A program made the position numbers and the translations under genes. A DNA stretch of 64,000 nucleotides. Source: Megasphaera stantonii. Lineage in GTDB: Bacteria > Bacillota > Negativicutes > Veillonellales > Megasphaeraceae. Where the stretch lies: contig NZ_CP029462.1 of NCBI RefSeq assembly GCF_003367905.1, positions 248,001 to 312,000 on the forward strand, given 5' to 3'. The notes under the pieces are model-generated. The model had not been told where the DNA came from. It searched no databases and saw only the letters and a list, made by a program, of their open reading frames with translations. Of the stretch, positions 17,421 to 27,374 are shown piece by piece. Position 1 is the first letter of the stretch; each line of letters starts with the position of its first letter.

Positions 17421-17687
17421 ATGGCAACAGAAGAAATCCCCGAAGGCTACGAAGCGCCGTTACACAGAAGTCTTACAAAGCCCCTGTATTGGGGCGGCGT
17501 CCCCCGTAATATTCTGCTGCTTGAGGTACTCATCGGCGTCCTGGGAGGCATCATTTTAAAGACCTTTATCGTCCCCGTCTTGGCCGTCGGCGTACATTTT
17601 ATCTTTAGGTACCTTGGTACGCAAGATCCATATTTCTTAGACGTGTTCTGGCGCGGCAAGGATTACGAAAGTTATTACGAACCCTAA
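17421..17687 (+). CDS. virB3: VirB3/TrbD-type T4SS protein
   Basis: 88 aa. Amphipathic start (YEAPLHRSLTKPLYWGGVPR) with the family's LHRSLTKP, then a hairpin of two hydrophobic segments (NILLLEVLIGVLGGIILKTF and IVPVLAVGVHFIFRYL) and the C-terminal DPYFLDVFWR signature of TrbD/VirB3. It would sit in the inner membrane with VirB4. It begins 3 nt after virB2 and is followed by virB4. Confidence 0.9.
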   Translation: MATEEIPEGYEAPLHRSLTKPLYWGGVPRNILLLEVLIGVLGGIILKTFIVPVLAVGVHFIFRYLGTQDPYFLDVFWRGKDYESYYEP

Positions 17688-17729
17688 CTCATCAAATCAT
17701 AGCAAATTACTACATCAGGAGGTGATATC

Positions 17730-20279
17730 TTGTTTGGATTTGCAAAAAAGGCAGCCGCCGCTAAGAAAGCTCTCGAAAAGCACGAAGCAGCGTATACCAA
17801 TAAAAATGGGGTCTTTACCCAGCGGTCGCAGCTTGAGAGCCTGATACCCTGGGTTGCCATCGATCCGGACGGGAAAGACGACATCAATCTCGTTTATAAC
17901 CATGATTATGCATTGTTCACGGTCTTTAAGTTCCGCGGCCCCGATATGGACAGTGCTACCAAGACGGAACTCATGCAGTTTAACTACCAGTTAAACAATG
18001 TCATGAAATCCCTGCCGACCGGATACGTGCTGTATTTCGACGCCCACCGGCATTTTGCGACAGACTATGACTCGTCGGATATGCCGACGCCCCTCACGCA
18101 GCTGATGGACGACGAACGGCGCGATTACTACGCCAGCAAAGTCCATTTTGATACAGACTACTATTTCGTCGTTTATCAGGCGCCGCCAAACTTCATGGCC
18201 CGGAAGTTTTTAGATTTCTTTGTTGAAAAGAGGAAAAATACCGCAAAGTTTCAAGCGAATGGGCGTCTGTATTTCGAGTACATCGACAAGTTCCGAGACC
18301 GGGCCATGCAGATCAGCAATATGCTGGCTCTCATTTTTAACCGCAACATGGAACAACTCAACTGCCAGGAAACCTTGACCTACCTGCATTCACTTGTCTC
18401 TGACCGGCGGTTTGCGGTAAAGCCGAATCCCATGCGGTTTATTAAAAACTACATTACAGACGCCGGATTTATCGGCGGCCGCAATCCCCAGCTCGGCAGC
18501 AAGCATATGAAAATCATCACGATTTTAAATTTCCCGCCAGTCACGACACCCGGCGTCTTTGACGCACTGAACGCCCTCAATATAGAGTACCGCTGGGTCA
18601 GCCGGTTCATCTGCTTGTCCCGCACGGACGGCATGGAAGAACTGTCCCATTACGTCAAACTGTGGGGACAGCAGGTGAAAGGCTTTTTTACCTATATCAG
18701 GGAAGCCATCACCCAGACAGAGCTGCAGGGCGCTATCGACGAGTCAGCTGTAGACAATAAAGAGGACGCCATGGCAGCCCAGCGCGAACTCGGCGCAGAC
18801 TTCGTGAGCTATGGCTATTACACCATGACGCTCATCGTCATGGACACGGATAAACAGGCCTGCGCAGACAAAGCCAATCGCCTGTTGGAAACGTTGAACA
18901 GCCTGGGGTACACAGGATTTATCGAAACGGAAAACTCCGTCGAAGCCTGGCGCGGGACCCTGCCCGGCTGCTACAAGTGCAACATCCGGCGGCCTATCGT
19001 CAGCAGCTTAAATTTTTGTCATATGGCCCCGACCACAGCCGTGTGGTCTGGAGACAAAAATAACGAACACCTAAAGGGGCCTGTCCTGCTCTACACCGAT
19101 TCCAGCGGCTACACGCCGTTCCGGCTCAGCCTCCACGACGGAGACGTAGGGCACACGCTTATCGTCGGGCCATCCGGTTCCGGCAAATCCGTATTATTAA
19201 ATACTCTCGAAGCACATTTCCAGAAATATGCCAACTCCAACGTATTTATCTTTGACAAGGCTGCATCGAGCCGCGCCCTCACCTATGCCGTTGGCGGTCA
19301 CTTTTATAATTTGGCCGCAGAAGGTATGCAGGACTTATCCTTTCAGCCGCTCGCGCATATTGACGATGAAAAGGAAATGAAATGGGCCAAAGAATGGATT
19401 ATGGCCTATCTCGTCCAGAAAAACGTCACGGTAACGCCTCAGGAAGAGATTTACGTTTGGAACGCCCTAAAAAGCCTTCACGTCATGCCCCAGGAACAGC
19501 GAACACTGACAGTATTCACGGAATTTGTGCAATCCCACGAAATCCGGCAAGCGCTGCAGGCACTCACCGCAAAAGGAAGCTACGGAAAGCTCTTTGACAA
19601 CAACAAAGAATTTTCCGGTACTGGCAGCTGGCAGGTATATGAAATGGAAACCCTCATGCAAACTCCGGGCATTGTGGCGCCGACGCTCGACTACTTGTTT
19701 CACCGAATCGAAACCCGTATCAGTAAGGCTTCCGGCCCAAGCCTGATCGTCCTAGACGAATGCTGGCTGTTTTTAGACAACCCGATCTTCCAGGCCAAAC
19801 TCAAAGAATATTTTAAGGACATGAGAAAAAAATATACGTCCATATGGATTGCAACGCAGCAGCTGTCCGATATTGCCAGTAAACCGGCTCTCATGGATAC
19901 GGTTAATGACCAGTGCAAACACAAGATATTTTTACCCAATGGCAACGCGACGAGCGATGCCAATAAGGACTTATATCGTATTTTCGGCTGCAATACCCGC
20001 CAAACGGAAATCATCTCCAAGATGACGCCTAAGCAGGATTACTACTATAGCGACCGGGATAAGGGCAACCGTCTGTTCCGCCTGGCCTTGCAGCCCTCTG
20101 AACTCCCTTTTGTAACAGCTACGAGCAAAACCGACCAAATCAAAATGGATCAGATTATTATGGCCGGCAAGCAAGATGACTTTGTCTATGAGTGGCTGAG
20201 TTATAAAAACGCCGATGAGGAATGGGAAAAATACCAAGCATACCAAAAACGATACACATCCCCTTCCCCATCCCACTAA
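17730..20279 (+). CDS. virB4: VirB4/TrbE-type T4SS ATPase
   Basis: 849 aa starting at TTG 17730 behind a strong AGGAGGTGAT site. The N-terminal ~420 residues are the CagE/TrbE/VirB4 domain; the C-terminal ATPase has Walker A GPSGSGKSVLLN near residue 480 and Walker B LIVLDECWLFLD near 671, with the TSIWIATQQLSD sensor segment. By family it energises pilus assembly and substrate movement. Length is normal and no frame damage is seen. It is the last gene before the adhesin. Confidence 0.95.
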   Translation: MFGFAKKAAAAKKALEKHEAAYTNKNGVFTQRSQLESLIPWVAIDPDGKDDINLVYNHDYALFTVFKFRGPDMDSATKTELMQFNYQLNNVMKSLPTGYVLYFDAHRHFATDYDSSDMPTPLTQLMDDERRDYYASKVHFDTDYYFVVYQAPPNFMARKFLDFFVEKRKNTAKFQANGRLYFEYIDKFRDRAMQISNMLALIFNRNMEQLNCQETLTYLHSLVSDRRFAVKPNPMRFIKNYITDAGFIGGRNPQLGSKHMKIITILNFPPVTTPGVFDALNALNIEYRWVSRFICLSRTDGMEELSHYVKLWGQQVKGFFTYIREAITQTELQGAIDESAVDNKEDAMAAQRELGADFVSYGYYTMTLIVMDTDKQACADKANRLLETLNSLGYTGFIETENSVEAWRGTLPGCYKCNIRRPIVSSLNFCHMAPTTAVWSGDKNNEHLKGPVLLYTDSSGYTPFRLSLHDGDVGHTLIVGPSGSGKSVLLNTLEAHFQKYANSNVFIFDKAASSRALTYAVGGHFYNLAAEGMQDLSFQPLAHIDDEKEMKWAKEWIMAYLVQKNVTVTPQEEIYVWNALKSLHVMPQEQRTLTVFTEFVQSHEIRQALQALTAKGSYGKLFDNNKEFSGTGSWQVYEMETLMQTPGIVAPTLDYLFHRIETRISKASGPSLIVLDECWLFLDNPIFQAKLKEYFKDMRKKYTSIWIATQQLSDIASKPALMDTVNDQCKHKIFLPNGNATSDANKDLYRIFGCNTRQTEIISKMTPKQDYYYSDRDKGNRLFRLALQPSELPFVTATSKTDQIKMDQIIMAGKQDDFVYEWLSYKNADEEWEKYQAYQKRYTSPSPSH

Positions 20280-20350
20280 GGAAGGTGATATGCACAGATT
20301 TATTTTCTTCTTAATGTTTATCCAATCTCAAAGAAAGGATGATATCGTTT

Positions 20351-23300
20351 ATGAATAAGATTTATAAGGTTATTTACTCAAAAGCAAGAAATTGTTATGT
20401 AGTCGTGTCTGAGTTTGCTAAAACGCAGGGAAAATCAAAGCATTATTCATTTCGAAGCAAAAAACAATTAAGCGGTTTAATTCTTGCCAGCTTATTCGCA
20501 AATATTTTTACAGTTATGCCTATTCAAGCAGCTGTATATAATCCAGAAAATTCAGGTTCCATTCCTCAATATCATTGGGATCGATTTCAAAGTTCGTTAA
20601 ATCGTGCTGATATAATTAATAATCTTCCTGATTTATCTAGAGAATTTTATATAACATTATCTACCTCCGAAGATGATCACTCTTATTTGTACTATACACC
20701 GACAGATAAAGTAGTAAATGGAACAACACTAAAAGGTGGAGCCTTATATTTGTATCGTTATGATTATACCTATACAAGCGGTGGGGATAGCGGTGGTACA
20801 TCATCAACACAGTACACCCTTGAAAAAATCTCAGATAGTGCTCAAAGTTTCTTTAACGGTGGTGGATCATCTGGAACGATTGAAGGAGATCAAAGTGTTA
20901 GTGGCAACCAGACGGTTGATGGCTCACAGACTGTTACCGGTGGCCAGACTGTCACAGGCGGCCAGGATGTTACGGGCGATCAGACGGTCACAGGTGACTC
21001 TACGATTAATGGCGATCAGCATGTCACCGGCTCCACCACGACCGACGGTGACCAGAACGTTGGCGGTAACCAAGATGTTACAGGTGATTCCCACGTTGGC
21101 GGCAATCAGACCGTCGACGGCTCGCAAACTGTAACTGGCGGCCAGACGGTAACCGGTGGTCAGGATGTCACGGGCGATCAGACGGTTACGGGCGACTCTA
21201 CCATCAACGGCGATCAGCATGTCACCGGCTCCACCACGACCGACGGTGACCAGAACGTCGGTGGCAGCCAGGATGTAACAGGTGACAGCCATGTCGGCGG
21301 CAATCAGACTGTCGATGGCTCGCAGACTGTAACTGGCGGTCAGACCGTTACCGGTGGTCAAGATGTCACGGGCGATCAGACGGTTACGGGCGACTCTACC
21401 ATCAACGGCGATCAGCATGTCACCGGCTCCACCACGACCGACGGTGACCAGAACGTCGGTGGCAGCCAGGATGTAACAGGTGACAGCCATGTCGGCGGCA
21501 ATCAGACTGTCGATGGCTCGCAGACTGTAACTGGCGGTCAGACCGTTACCGGTGGTCAAGATGTCACGGGCGATCAGACGGTTACGGGCGACTCTACCAT
21601 CAACGGCGATCAGCATGTCACCGGCTCCACCACGACCGACGGTGATCAAAATGTTGGCGGCAGCCAGGACGTTACAGGTGACAGCCATGTCGGCGGCGAT
21701 CAGACCGTTGACGGTAATCAAGATATTGGTGGCAATTTGACTGTAGAAGGAAATAGCACTACTAATGGCAACTCCACTATCCATGGAAATGAAACGATTG
21801 ACGGGAATTTAACAACGAATGGGAATTCTACCACGCATGGAAATTCTACTGTCGATGGTAACGAAAATATCATGGGAGATAGTCATATTTGGGGTTCCCA
21901 AACCATTGATAAAGACCAGACGGTCGGTGGAGATCAAGATGTCGAAGGTGATTCGTCTATTCAAGGAAATCAAGAAGTCGGCGGCAACCAGGATGTCGTC
22001 GGAGACTCCCATATCCAAGGCAACCAGACTGTTGATAAGAACCAGACGGTCGGCGGTAATCAGGATGTTGTCGGTGATTCCCACATCCAGGGCAGCCAGA
22101 CGGTCGATCAGAATCAGACCATCGGCGGTAATCAGGATGTCATCGGAGATTCTCACATCCAGGGCAGCCAGACCGTAGACCAGAATCAGACGGTTGGCGG
22201 TAACCAGGATGTCGTCGGTGACTCCCATATCCAGGGCAGCCAGACCGTAGACCAGAATCAGACCATCGGCGGTAATCAGGATGTTGTCGGTGATTCCCAC
22301 ATCCAGGGCAGCCAGACGGTCGATCAGAATCAGACCATCGGCGGTAATCAGGATGTCGTTGGTGATTCCCACATCCAAGGGAACCAGACCGTAGACCAGA
22401 ATCAGACGGTTGGCGGTAACCAGGATGTCGTTGGTGATTCCCACATCCAAGGGAACCAGACCGTAGACCAGAATCAGACGGTTGGCGGTAACCAGGATGT
22501 CGTCGGAGACTCCCATATCCAGGGCAGCCAGACCGTAGACCAGAATCAGACCATCGGCGGTAATCAGGATGTTGTCGGTGATTCCCACATCCAGGGCAGC
22601 CAGACGGTCGATCAGAATCAGACCATCGGCGGTAATCAGGATGTCATCGGAGATTCTCACATCCAAGGCAACCAGACCGTAGACCAGAATCAGACCATCG
22701 GCGGTAATCAGGATGTCGTCGGAGACTCCCACATCCAAGGGAACCAGACCGTAGACCAGAATCAGACGGTTGGCGGTAACCAGGATGTCGTCGGTGACTC
22801 CCATATCCAGGGCAGCCAGACCGTAGACCAGAATCAGACCATCGGCGGTAATCAGGATGTTGTCGGTGACTCCCACATCCAAGGCAGTCAGACGGTCGAT
22901 CAGAACCAGACCATCGGCGGCAATCAGGACATTATTGGTGATTCCCACATCCAAGGCAACCAGACGGTCGATCAGAACCAGACCATCGGCGGCAATCAGG
23001 ATGTCGTCGGAGATTCCCACATCCAAGGGAACCAGACCGTAGACCAGAATCAGACGGTTGGCGGTAACCAGGATGTCGTCGGTGACTCCCATATCCAGGG
23101 CAGCCAGACCGTAGACCAGAATCAGACCATCGGCGGTAATCAGGATGTTGTCGGTGATTCCCACATCCAGGGCAGCCAGACGGTCGATCAGAATCAGACG
23201 ATTGGTGGTAATCAGGATGTCGTCGGAGATTCCCACATTCAGGGCAACCAGACGGTCGATCAGAACCAGACCATCGGCGGCAATCAGGATGTTGTCGGTG

Positions 23301-25165
23301 ACTCCCACATCCAAGGCAGTCAGACGGTCGATCAGAACCAGACCATCGGCGGCAATCAGGATGTCGTCGGAGATTCCCACATCCAAGGCAGCCAGACAGT
23401 CGATAAAGATCTTTCGGTAGGCGGCAACAGCCACATTAACGGAAATCAGGAAATTGATGGATGGCAGACGGTTCATGGTAATCAGGTAGTCAATGGGGAT
23501 CAGGCCGTTGATGGACACTTGACAGTCAATGGCGGCGCGACTATCAGCGGCGACACCGTAATGAACGGCAACCAAGTTGTCAATGGAGACAGCACCATTA
23601 CTGGCAATAGTTACGTAACCGGCAATCAGTCTGTCACGGGTAACAGCCATATCAGCGGCAGCCAGACCGTGGACGGGCAGCTGACCGTAAACGGCGGTGA
23701 AGTTATTAATGGAGATTCCACAATCAACGGAAATCAGACCGTCACCGGCGATTTCCAAGCATCCGGAAACGCTACAATCGGCGGTAATCTGGTAACCAGC
23801 GGTAACGCGGACATTTACGGCGACCAAACGGTATCCGGCAATTCTACTATTGGCGGAAATCAAACGGTAAACGGCCACTTCACTGCGAATAACGGAGAAA
23901 AGATTTATGGCAGTTCGGAAATCATCGGCGATTCCCATATCGCTGGAAGCCAGACCATCGACGGCAACCAAACTGTCGCAGGCAACAGCCATGTTCAGGG
24001 CAGCCAGGTCATTGATAAAAACCTTACCGTCAACGGCGATGGATATGTCAAAGGCAACCAGACAGTCGACGGCGATCAGCTGGTTCAAGGCAACGCTGCC
24101 GTTCAGGGCAGCATAGCCGTTGGCAAAGACCTTATTGTTAAAGGCAATGCCGAAGTTGATGGAAATCAGCTTGTCAAAGGCGATTCCGCTATCCAGGGCA
24201 GCCAAGCTATCGGCAAAGACCTCATTGTTCATGGTACGTCATACGTCCATGACACAAACGTTGACGGCAAGCTTAATGTATCCGGCTCCACCTCTCTTGG
24301 CGGAACCTTGGAAGTTACCGGCCCTGTACTTATGCACAGTGATGTTGCAGTCGGCGGGAACCATTATGTCGCAGGAAGCCAGGAAGTCCTCGGAAACGGC
24401 ATATATCATGGCAGCGTAGCGGTAGGCAAAGACGTTATGGTCGGCGGCAGCGTAGTAGCTAACGGTAACGTAAGCGGTAATAATCTGTACGCTGCAAACG
24501 ATGTCTTTATCGGCGGACAAAGCCTCAGCAGCCGGTTTGGCTCTCTTGACAGCCGCATTAGCAAAGTCGGCGCAGGTGCAGCCGCATTGGCAGGCCTCCA
24601 TCCGCTCGATTACGACCCGCTCAATAAGTGGGACTTCGCAGCAGGCTACGGCCATTACAGCGGCGCTGACGCCGTAGCAATCGGCGCTTACTATCGGCCG
24701 AACGAAAATACGATGTTTAGTCTGGCCGGTACGGTTGGAAGCGACGAAGACATGCTGAATGCAGGACTTAGCATTAAATTCGGTCCCGGCACGGCAGGAA
24801 AATCCCGCGCAGAGCTGACAAAACAAGTTGCAGAAATGCAGGAACAAAACGCCAAACTCGCGCAGGAAGTACAGACGATGAAACAAGCGCTGTATGCACT
24901 GGTCGGTATGGTCGACATGACGAAAGTCAAGGAAATGCCGGATGTACCGCAGGATCACTGGGCGAAGGATGCTGTGGATCATCTAGCCGGCAATGGGGTC
25001 ATTGAAGGATATCCTGATGGAACCTTTAAAGGTGACAAGACCATGACGCGCTATGAAATCGCAGAAATGCTGTACAAAGCCTTGCAAAAAGGCGCTCAGG
25101 TAGATCCTCAAATGCTCAAAGAATACGCACCGGAGCTGGAAGCGCTTCAAGGCCAGCACAAATAG
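20351..25165 (+). CDS. Trimeric-autotransporter-like adhesin with hexapeptide repeats and an SLH domain
   Basis: 1604 aa. Start ATG 20351 gives MNKIYKVIYSKARNCYVVVS, the extended signal peptide (ESPR) of type V secretion; an upstream ATG at 20339 is less likely. After a ~150-residue unique region come about 1200 residues of six-residue repeats of the form G(N/D/S)Q-x-V-x. A YadA-type anchor follows (about 1389-1480, SRFGSLDSRISKVGAGAAAL ... AIGAYYRPNENTMFSL). Then a coiled coil and an SLH domain (about 1528-1590, VPQDHWAKDAVDHLAGNG) would grip peptidoglycan from the periplasm, as in Negativicutes outer-membrane proteins. Its place inside the T4SS operon suggests a mating-contact adhesin (inference). 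Confidence 0.85.
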   Translation: MNKIYKVIYSKARNCYVVVSEFAKTQGKSKHYSFRSKKQLSGLILASLFANIFTVMPIQAAVYNPENSGSIPQYHWDRFQSSLNRADIINNLPDLSREFYITLSTSEDDHSYLYYTPTDKVVNGTTLKGGALYLYRYDYTYTSGGDSGGTSSTQYTLEKISDSAQSFFNGGGSSGTIEGDQSVSGNQTVDGSQTVTGGQTVTGGQDVTGDQTVTGDSTINGDQHVTGSTTTDGDQNVGGNQDVTGDSHVGGNQTVDGSQTVTGGQTVTGGQDVTGDQTVTGDSTINGDQHVTGSTTTDGDQNVGGSQDVTGDSHVGGNQTVDGSQTVTGGQTVTGGQDVTGDQTVTGDSTINGDQHVTGSTTTDGDQNVGGSQDVTGDSHVGGNQTVDGSQTVTGGQTVTGGQDVTGDQTVTGDSTINGDQHVTGSTTTDGDQNVGGSQDVTGDSHVGGDQTVDGNQDIGGNLTVEGNSTTNGNSTIHGNETIDGNLTTNGNSTTHGNSTVDGNENIMGDSHIWGSQTIDKDQTVGGDQDVEGDSSIQGNQEVGGNQDVVGDSHIQGNQTVDKNQTVGGNQDVVGDSHIQGSQTVDQNQTIGGNQDVIGDSHIQGSQTVDQNQTVGGNQDVVGDSHIQGSQTVDQNQTIGGNQDVVGDSHIQGSQTVDQNQTIGGNQDVVGDSHIQGNQTVDQNQTVGGNQDVVGDSHIQGNQTVDQNQTVGGNQDVVGDSHIQGSQTVDQNQTIGGNQDVVGDSHIQGSQTVDQNQTIGGNQDVIGDSHIQGNQTVDQNQTIGGNQDVVGDSHIQGNQTVDQNQTVGGNQDVVGDSHIQGSQTVDQNQTIGGNQDVVGDSHIQGSQTVDQNQTIGGNQDIIGDSHIQGNQTVDQNQTIGGNQDVVGDSHIQGNQTVDQNQTVGGNQDVVGDSHIQGSQTVDQNQTIGGNQDVVGDSHIQGSQTVDQNQTIGGNQDVVGDSHIQGNQTVDQNQTIGGNQDVVGDSHIQGSQTVDQNQTIGGNQDVVGDSHIQGSQTVDKDLSVGGNSHINGNQEIDGWQTVHGNQVVNGDQAVDGHLTVNGGATISGDTVMNGNQVVNGDSTITGNSYVTGNQSVTGNSHISGSQTVDGQLTVNGGEVINGDSTINGNQTVTGDFQASGNATIGGNLVTSGNADIYGDQTVSGNSTIGGNQTVNGHFTANNGEKIYGSSEIIGDSHIAGSQTIDGNQTVAGNSHVQGSQVIDKNLTVNGDGYVKGNQTVDGDQLVQGNAAVQGSIAVGKDLIVKGNAEVDGNQLVKGDSAIQGSQAIGKDLIVHGTSYVHDTNVDGKLNVSGSTSLGGTLEVTGPVLMHSDVAVGGNHYVAGSQEVLGNGIYHGSVAVGKDVMVGGSVVANGNVSGNNLYAANDVFIGGQSLSSRFGSLDSRISKVGAGAAALAGLHPLDYDPLNKWDFAAGYGHYSGADAVAIGAYYRPNENTMFSLAGTVGSDEDMLNAGLSIKFGPGTAGKSRAELTKQVAEMQEQNAKLAQEVQTMKQALYALVGMVDMTKVKEMPDVPQDHWAKDAVDHLAGNGVIEGYPDGTFKGDKTMTRYEIAEMLYKALQKGAQVDPQMLKEYAPELEALQGQHK
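20903..21694 (+). repeat. Four tandem copies of a 198-bp repeat in the adhesin
   Basis: Unit starts at 20903, 21101, 21299 and 21497, spaced exactly 198 bp (11 hexapeptides). The third and fourth copies are nearly identical in DNA, pointing to recent duplication or slippage. Confidence 0.9.
22019..23386 (+). repeat. Nineteen tandem copies of a 72-bp repeat in the adhesin
   Basis: Each unit encodes 24 residues (four hexapeptides, of the form G(N/S)QTVDQNQT(V/I)GG then NQDVVGDSHIQ). 1368 bp divide exactly into 19 units without frame loss. Neighbouring copies differ by few synonymous changes, so copy number is likely to vary between isolates. Confidence 0.9.
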
Positions 25166-25191
25166 TGCCGGTTCATGCTTATGTGTATCAA
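25165..25191 (-). repeat. Dispersed 27-nt motif, copy 2
   Basis: Minus-strand reading TTGATACACATAAGCATGA followed by ACCGGCAC; a GGCAC half-site lies 14 nt further (25205-25209). It begins inside the adhesin stop codon, at the boundary between the adhesin and virB5, in a 240-nt gap that also contains a GC-rich inverted repeat near 25247. Confidence 0.55.
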
Positions 25192-25405
25192 ATCATGCTG
25201 AATAGGCACAATTAAATACATTAAATATCTTTGGATATGAAGAAAGGCCGCTGCAAATGCGGCGGCCTCCTCCATATTCATTTAAACTTCTTGTGCCATA
25301 CAGTCTTCCAAAAAGACTATTGCGATATATTTTTAACGGCTGTGGAGCACAGCGGCTAAAAATGTACCGCAACGGCGGTCTATGTCTAGGAAAGGAGCTT
25401 GTACT

Positions 25406-26206
25406 ATGGAAAACTTGTCTAAACGAGCTTTACGCATTGGGATTATTGCTGGCAGCATGTGTATATGCACAGCTGCCTATGCAGCGATCCCGGTTATCGA
25501 CGACCAAAACATCCTGCAGCAGCTGAAAACTTACGAAGAAACAGTAAAAGTCGTCACCAATACAAAGGAACAAATCAGCCTGCAGCTCAAAGAGCTGGAA
25601 AAACTTCCCTCCCATATTCTCAATGGATATAAGCAGACATTGGAAAACGGCCGGGAAAAAATTGCAAGTATCCTAAAAGAAGAAGGCACACTGCTCAGAG
25701 CAGACGCTGCCGAACAAGTGGATGTCACGCAGTATATCCAGAGCCATATCCCTGGTATTGTCGGCAACGATCTGCCCCAAACCTTGCAGTCCGCACGTTC
25801 CGCCAGGGCCGTAACGCTGGCAACACTCATGAATAACAACGAACAGACACTCAAATCCTTGCAGCAATTAATGAAGGAATTAGATGACGTCAACGATGCC
25901 CTAGAACAAGCCATGGAAGACAGCGCCAACGCGACCGGCGCCATGCAGGCCCAGCAGGCAGCGAATCAGATAGCGGCCTTACAGGCCCGTGCCCAACAGA
26001 TCCGGATCACCATTCAAGGGCTGCAGGGGCAGCAGCAAGCTTTAAAACTGCAAGCGGAAGCCCAGGAAAAGAAAAATCAGCTTGACATGCAGGAAGCCCA
26101 GGGAAAAGCGGAAAAAGAAGTTATCGCCGAAATGCAGCGTAACACTGTAGAATACGCACCCGTTTCCAATCCATGGAAAACATATGGCAACCTTAAATTC
26201 TTCTAG
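25406..26206 (+). CDS. virB5: VirB5/TrbJ-like T4SS protein
   Basis: 266 aa from ATG 25406 (GGAAAGGAG upstream). Signal peptide (LRIGIIAGSMCICTAAYAA), then PVIDDQNILQQLKTYEETVK, the usual opening of TrbJ/VirB5 proteins, and long alpha-helical Gln/Glu/Ala-rich stretches (about 50-245). By family it is a minor pilus-tip or periplasmic component acting in contact. It ends in VSNPWKTYGNLKFF; a similar SNPWKD ending occurs in the lipoprotein at 30500. Followed by virB6 after 12 nt. Confidence 0.8.
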   Translation: MENLSKRALRIGIIAGSMCICTAAYAAIPVIDDQNILQQLKTYEETVKVVTNTKEQISLQLKELEKLPSHILNGYKQTLENGREKIASILKEEGTLLRADAAEQVDVTQYIQSHIPGIVGNDLPQTLQSARSARAVTLATLMNNNEQTLKSLQQLMKELDDVNDALEQAMEDSANATGAMQAQQAANQIAALQARAQQIRITIQGLQGQQQALKLQAEAQEKKNQLDMQEAQGKAEKEVIAEMQRNTVEYAPVSNPWKTYGNLKFF

Positions 26207-26218
26207 CGAGGTGGCACA

Positions 26219-27364
26219 ATGGACTTTTCAAATACCACAATATTCAACGATATTCTCGTCTTTTTCGAGCGAGCCAGTGTGACGGGCATGTTAAACCTTC
26301 AGCCCCATGCCAAATACTTGGTCGGCGTATTGGCGATTATTGACCTGTGCACGACTTGGACCTTATACGAAGGCGAACTTCGCATGAGCCAAATGGTCAG
26401 CAAAATTATGAAGCTTGGCGCATTTTTATTTATCATCATGAACTGGGCCGAAATCAACTACGCGATTATGGCCTCTTTCCAATATGCCGGCCTCACTGCC
26501 GCCAATATACCTACCGATTCCGTTATACAGCCTTCCAATATCATTGATAACGGCTTCAAAGTAGTTTCAAATCTCATGGACGGCTTGTCCAGCGTTGGCA
26601 TGTTTAACTTTGGTAAAGCTCTCATGTACCTGATTACGATCGGCCTTGTTCTTGTCAGTTTTTTCTTCATGGCAGTTCAAATTCTCATTACAAAGATAGA
26701 ATTTAACGTATTCGCCAGCCTAGCTGTTATTCTACTCCCCTTCGGTGCTGTCAGATACACCAATTTTCTCTGTCAGCGCTGCATATCTGCCGTCTTTGCC
26801 TTTGGTGTCAAGCTGATGGTCATGTACTTTATGATCGGCCTCATCCAGTCTATGGCCGGTACTGTAGAAGCCATCCCGGAAGATGCCGTAACCTTTGCGG
26901 ACATGTTAAAACAGGCCGTCGGCTATGTTGTTCTCGGGTTCCTGACATGGAAAATCCCCAATCTTGCTGCCATGATGATCCAGGGCACGCCGGCCCTGGA
27001 CGTTTCGCCAGCTGCCTTAAAGCAGTACAGCCAGCAAGCCGCCGGCATGCCCCGCAGCGCTGCCAGCAAAGCATTCAGCGCTTACGGCAACCATCGGGCT
27101 ACCTTAAACACGGCCCGGATACGGGCAGGCGTCATCCCTGGTACAGTCGGCGGTACGCAAATCGAGCCCAAAGGCCGGTCCGTAGGCATGGAATACATGC
27201 GCGAATTGTTCCGGCAAAATATGGCAAACTCTATGGTCGGCAAATCCATCCTCCGCGGCGCCAACAATTCCTTGTATCGCTCTGAAGACTGGGTAAACTG
27301 GAAAACGGGCAAATATAAAGAGGATAAGCAGTCGAACCGCAACGATTACAAGGACCAGAACTGA
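26219..27364 (+). CDS. virB6: VirB6/TrbL-type polytopic T4SS protein
   Basis: 381 aa. About six hydrophobic helices between residues 20 and 240 (for example FLFIIMNWAEINYAIM, YLITIGLVLVSFFFMAVQIL, FASLAVILLPFGAVRY) followed by a hydrophilic C-terminal tail of about 110 residues. The FNVFASLAVILLPFG segment is characteristic of TrbL/VirB6. By family it forms the inner-membrane part of the translocation path. The next gene encodes a second, fused VirB6-like protein, so the element has two. Confidence 0.85.
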   Translation: MDFSNTTIFNDILVFFERASVTGMLNLQPHAKYLVGVLAIIDLCTTWTLYEGELRMSQMVSKIMKLGAFLFIIMNWAEINYAIMASFQYAGLTAANIPTDSVIQPSNIIDNGFKVVSNLMDGLSSVGMFNFGKALMYLITIGLVLVSFFFMAVQILITKIEFNVFASLAVILLPFGAVRYTNFLCQRCISAVFAFGVKLMVMYFMIGLIQSMAGTVEAIPEDAVTFADMLKQAVGYVVLGFLTWKIPNLAAMMIQGTPALDVSPAALKQYSQQAAGMPRSAASKAFSAYGNHRATLNTARIRAGVIPGTVGGTQIEPKGRSVGMEYMRELFRQNMANSMVGKSILRGANNSLYRSEDWVNWKTGKYKEDKQSNRNDYKDQN

Positions 27365-27374
27365 GGTGTTGTAT

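Noticed and set aside
20903-23386. CRISPR-like appearance of the regular 72-bp and 198-bp repeats
   Set aside because: Units are contiguous coding repeats without unique spacers, and no cas genes are present.
20924-24232. Long open frames on the minus strand across the adhesin repeats (up to 807 codons)
   Set aside because: They mirror the codon pattern of the tandem repeats, lack ribosome sites and encode monotonous Ala/Ile/Asp strings; the plus-strand frame has a signal peptide, anchor and SLH domain.
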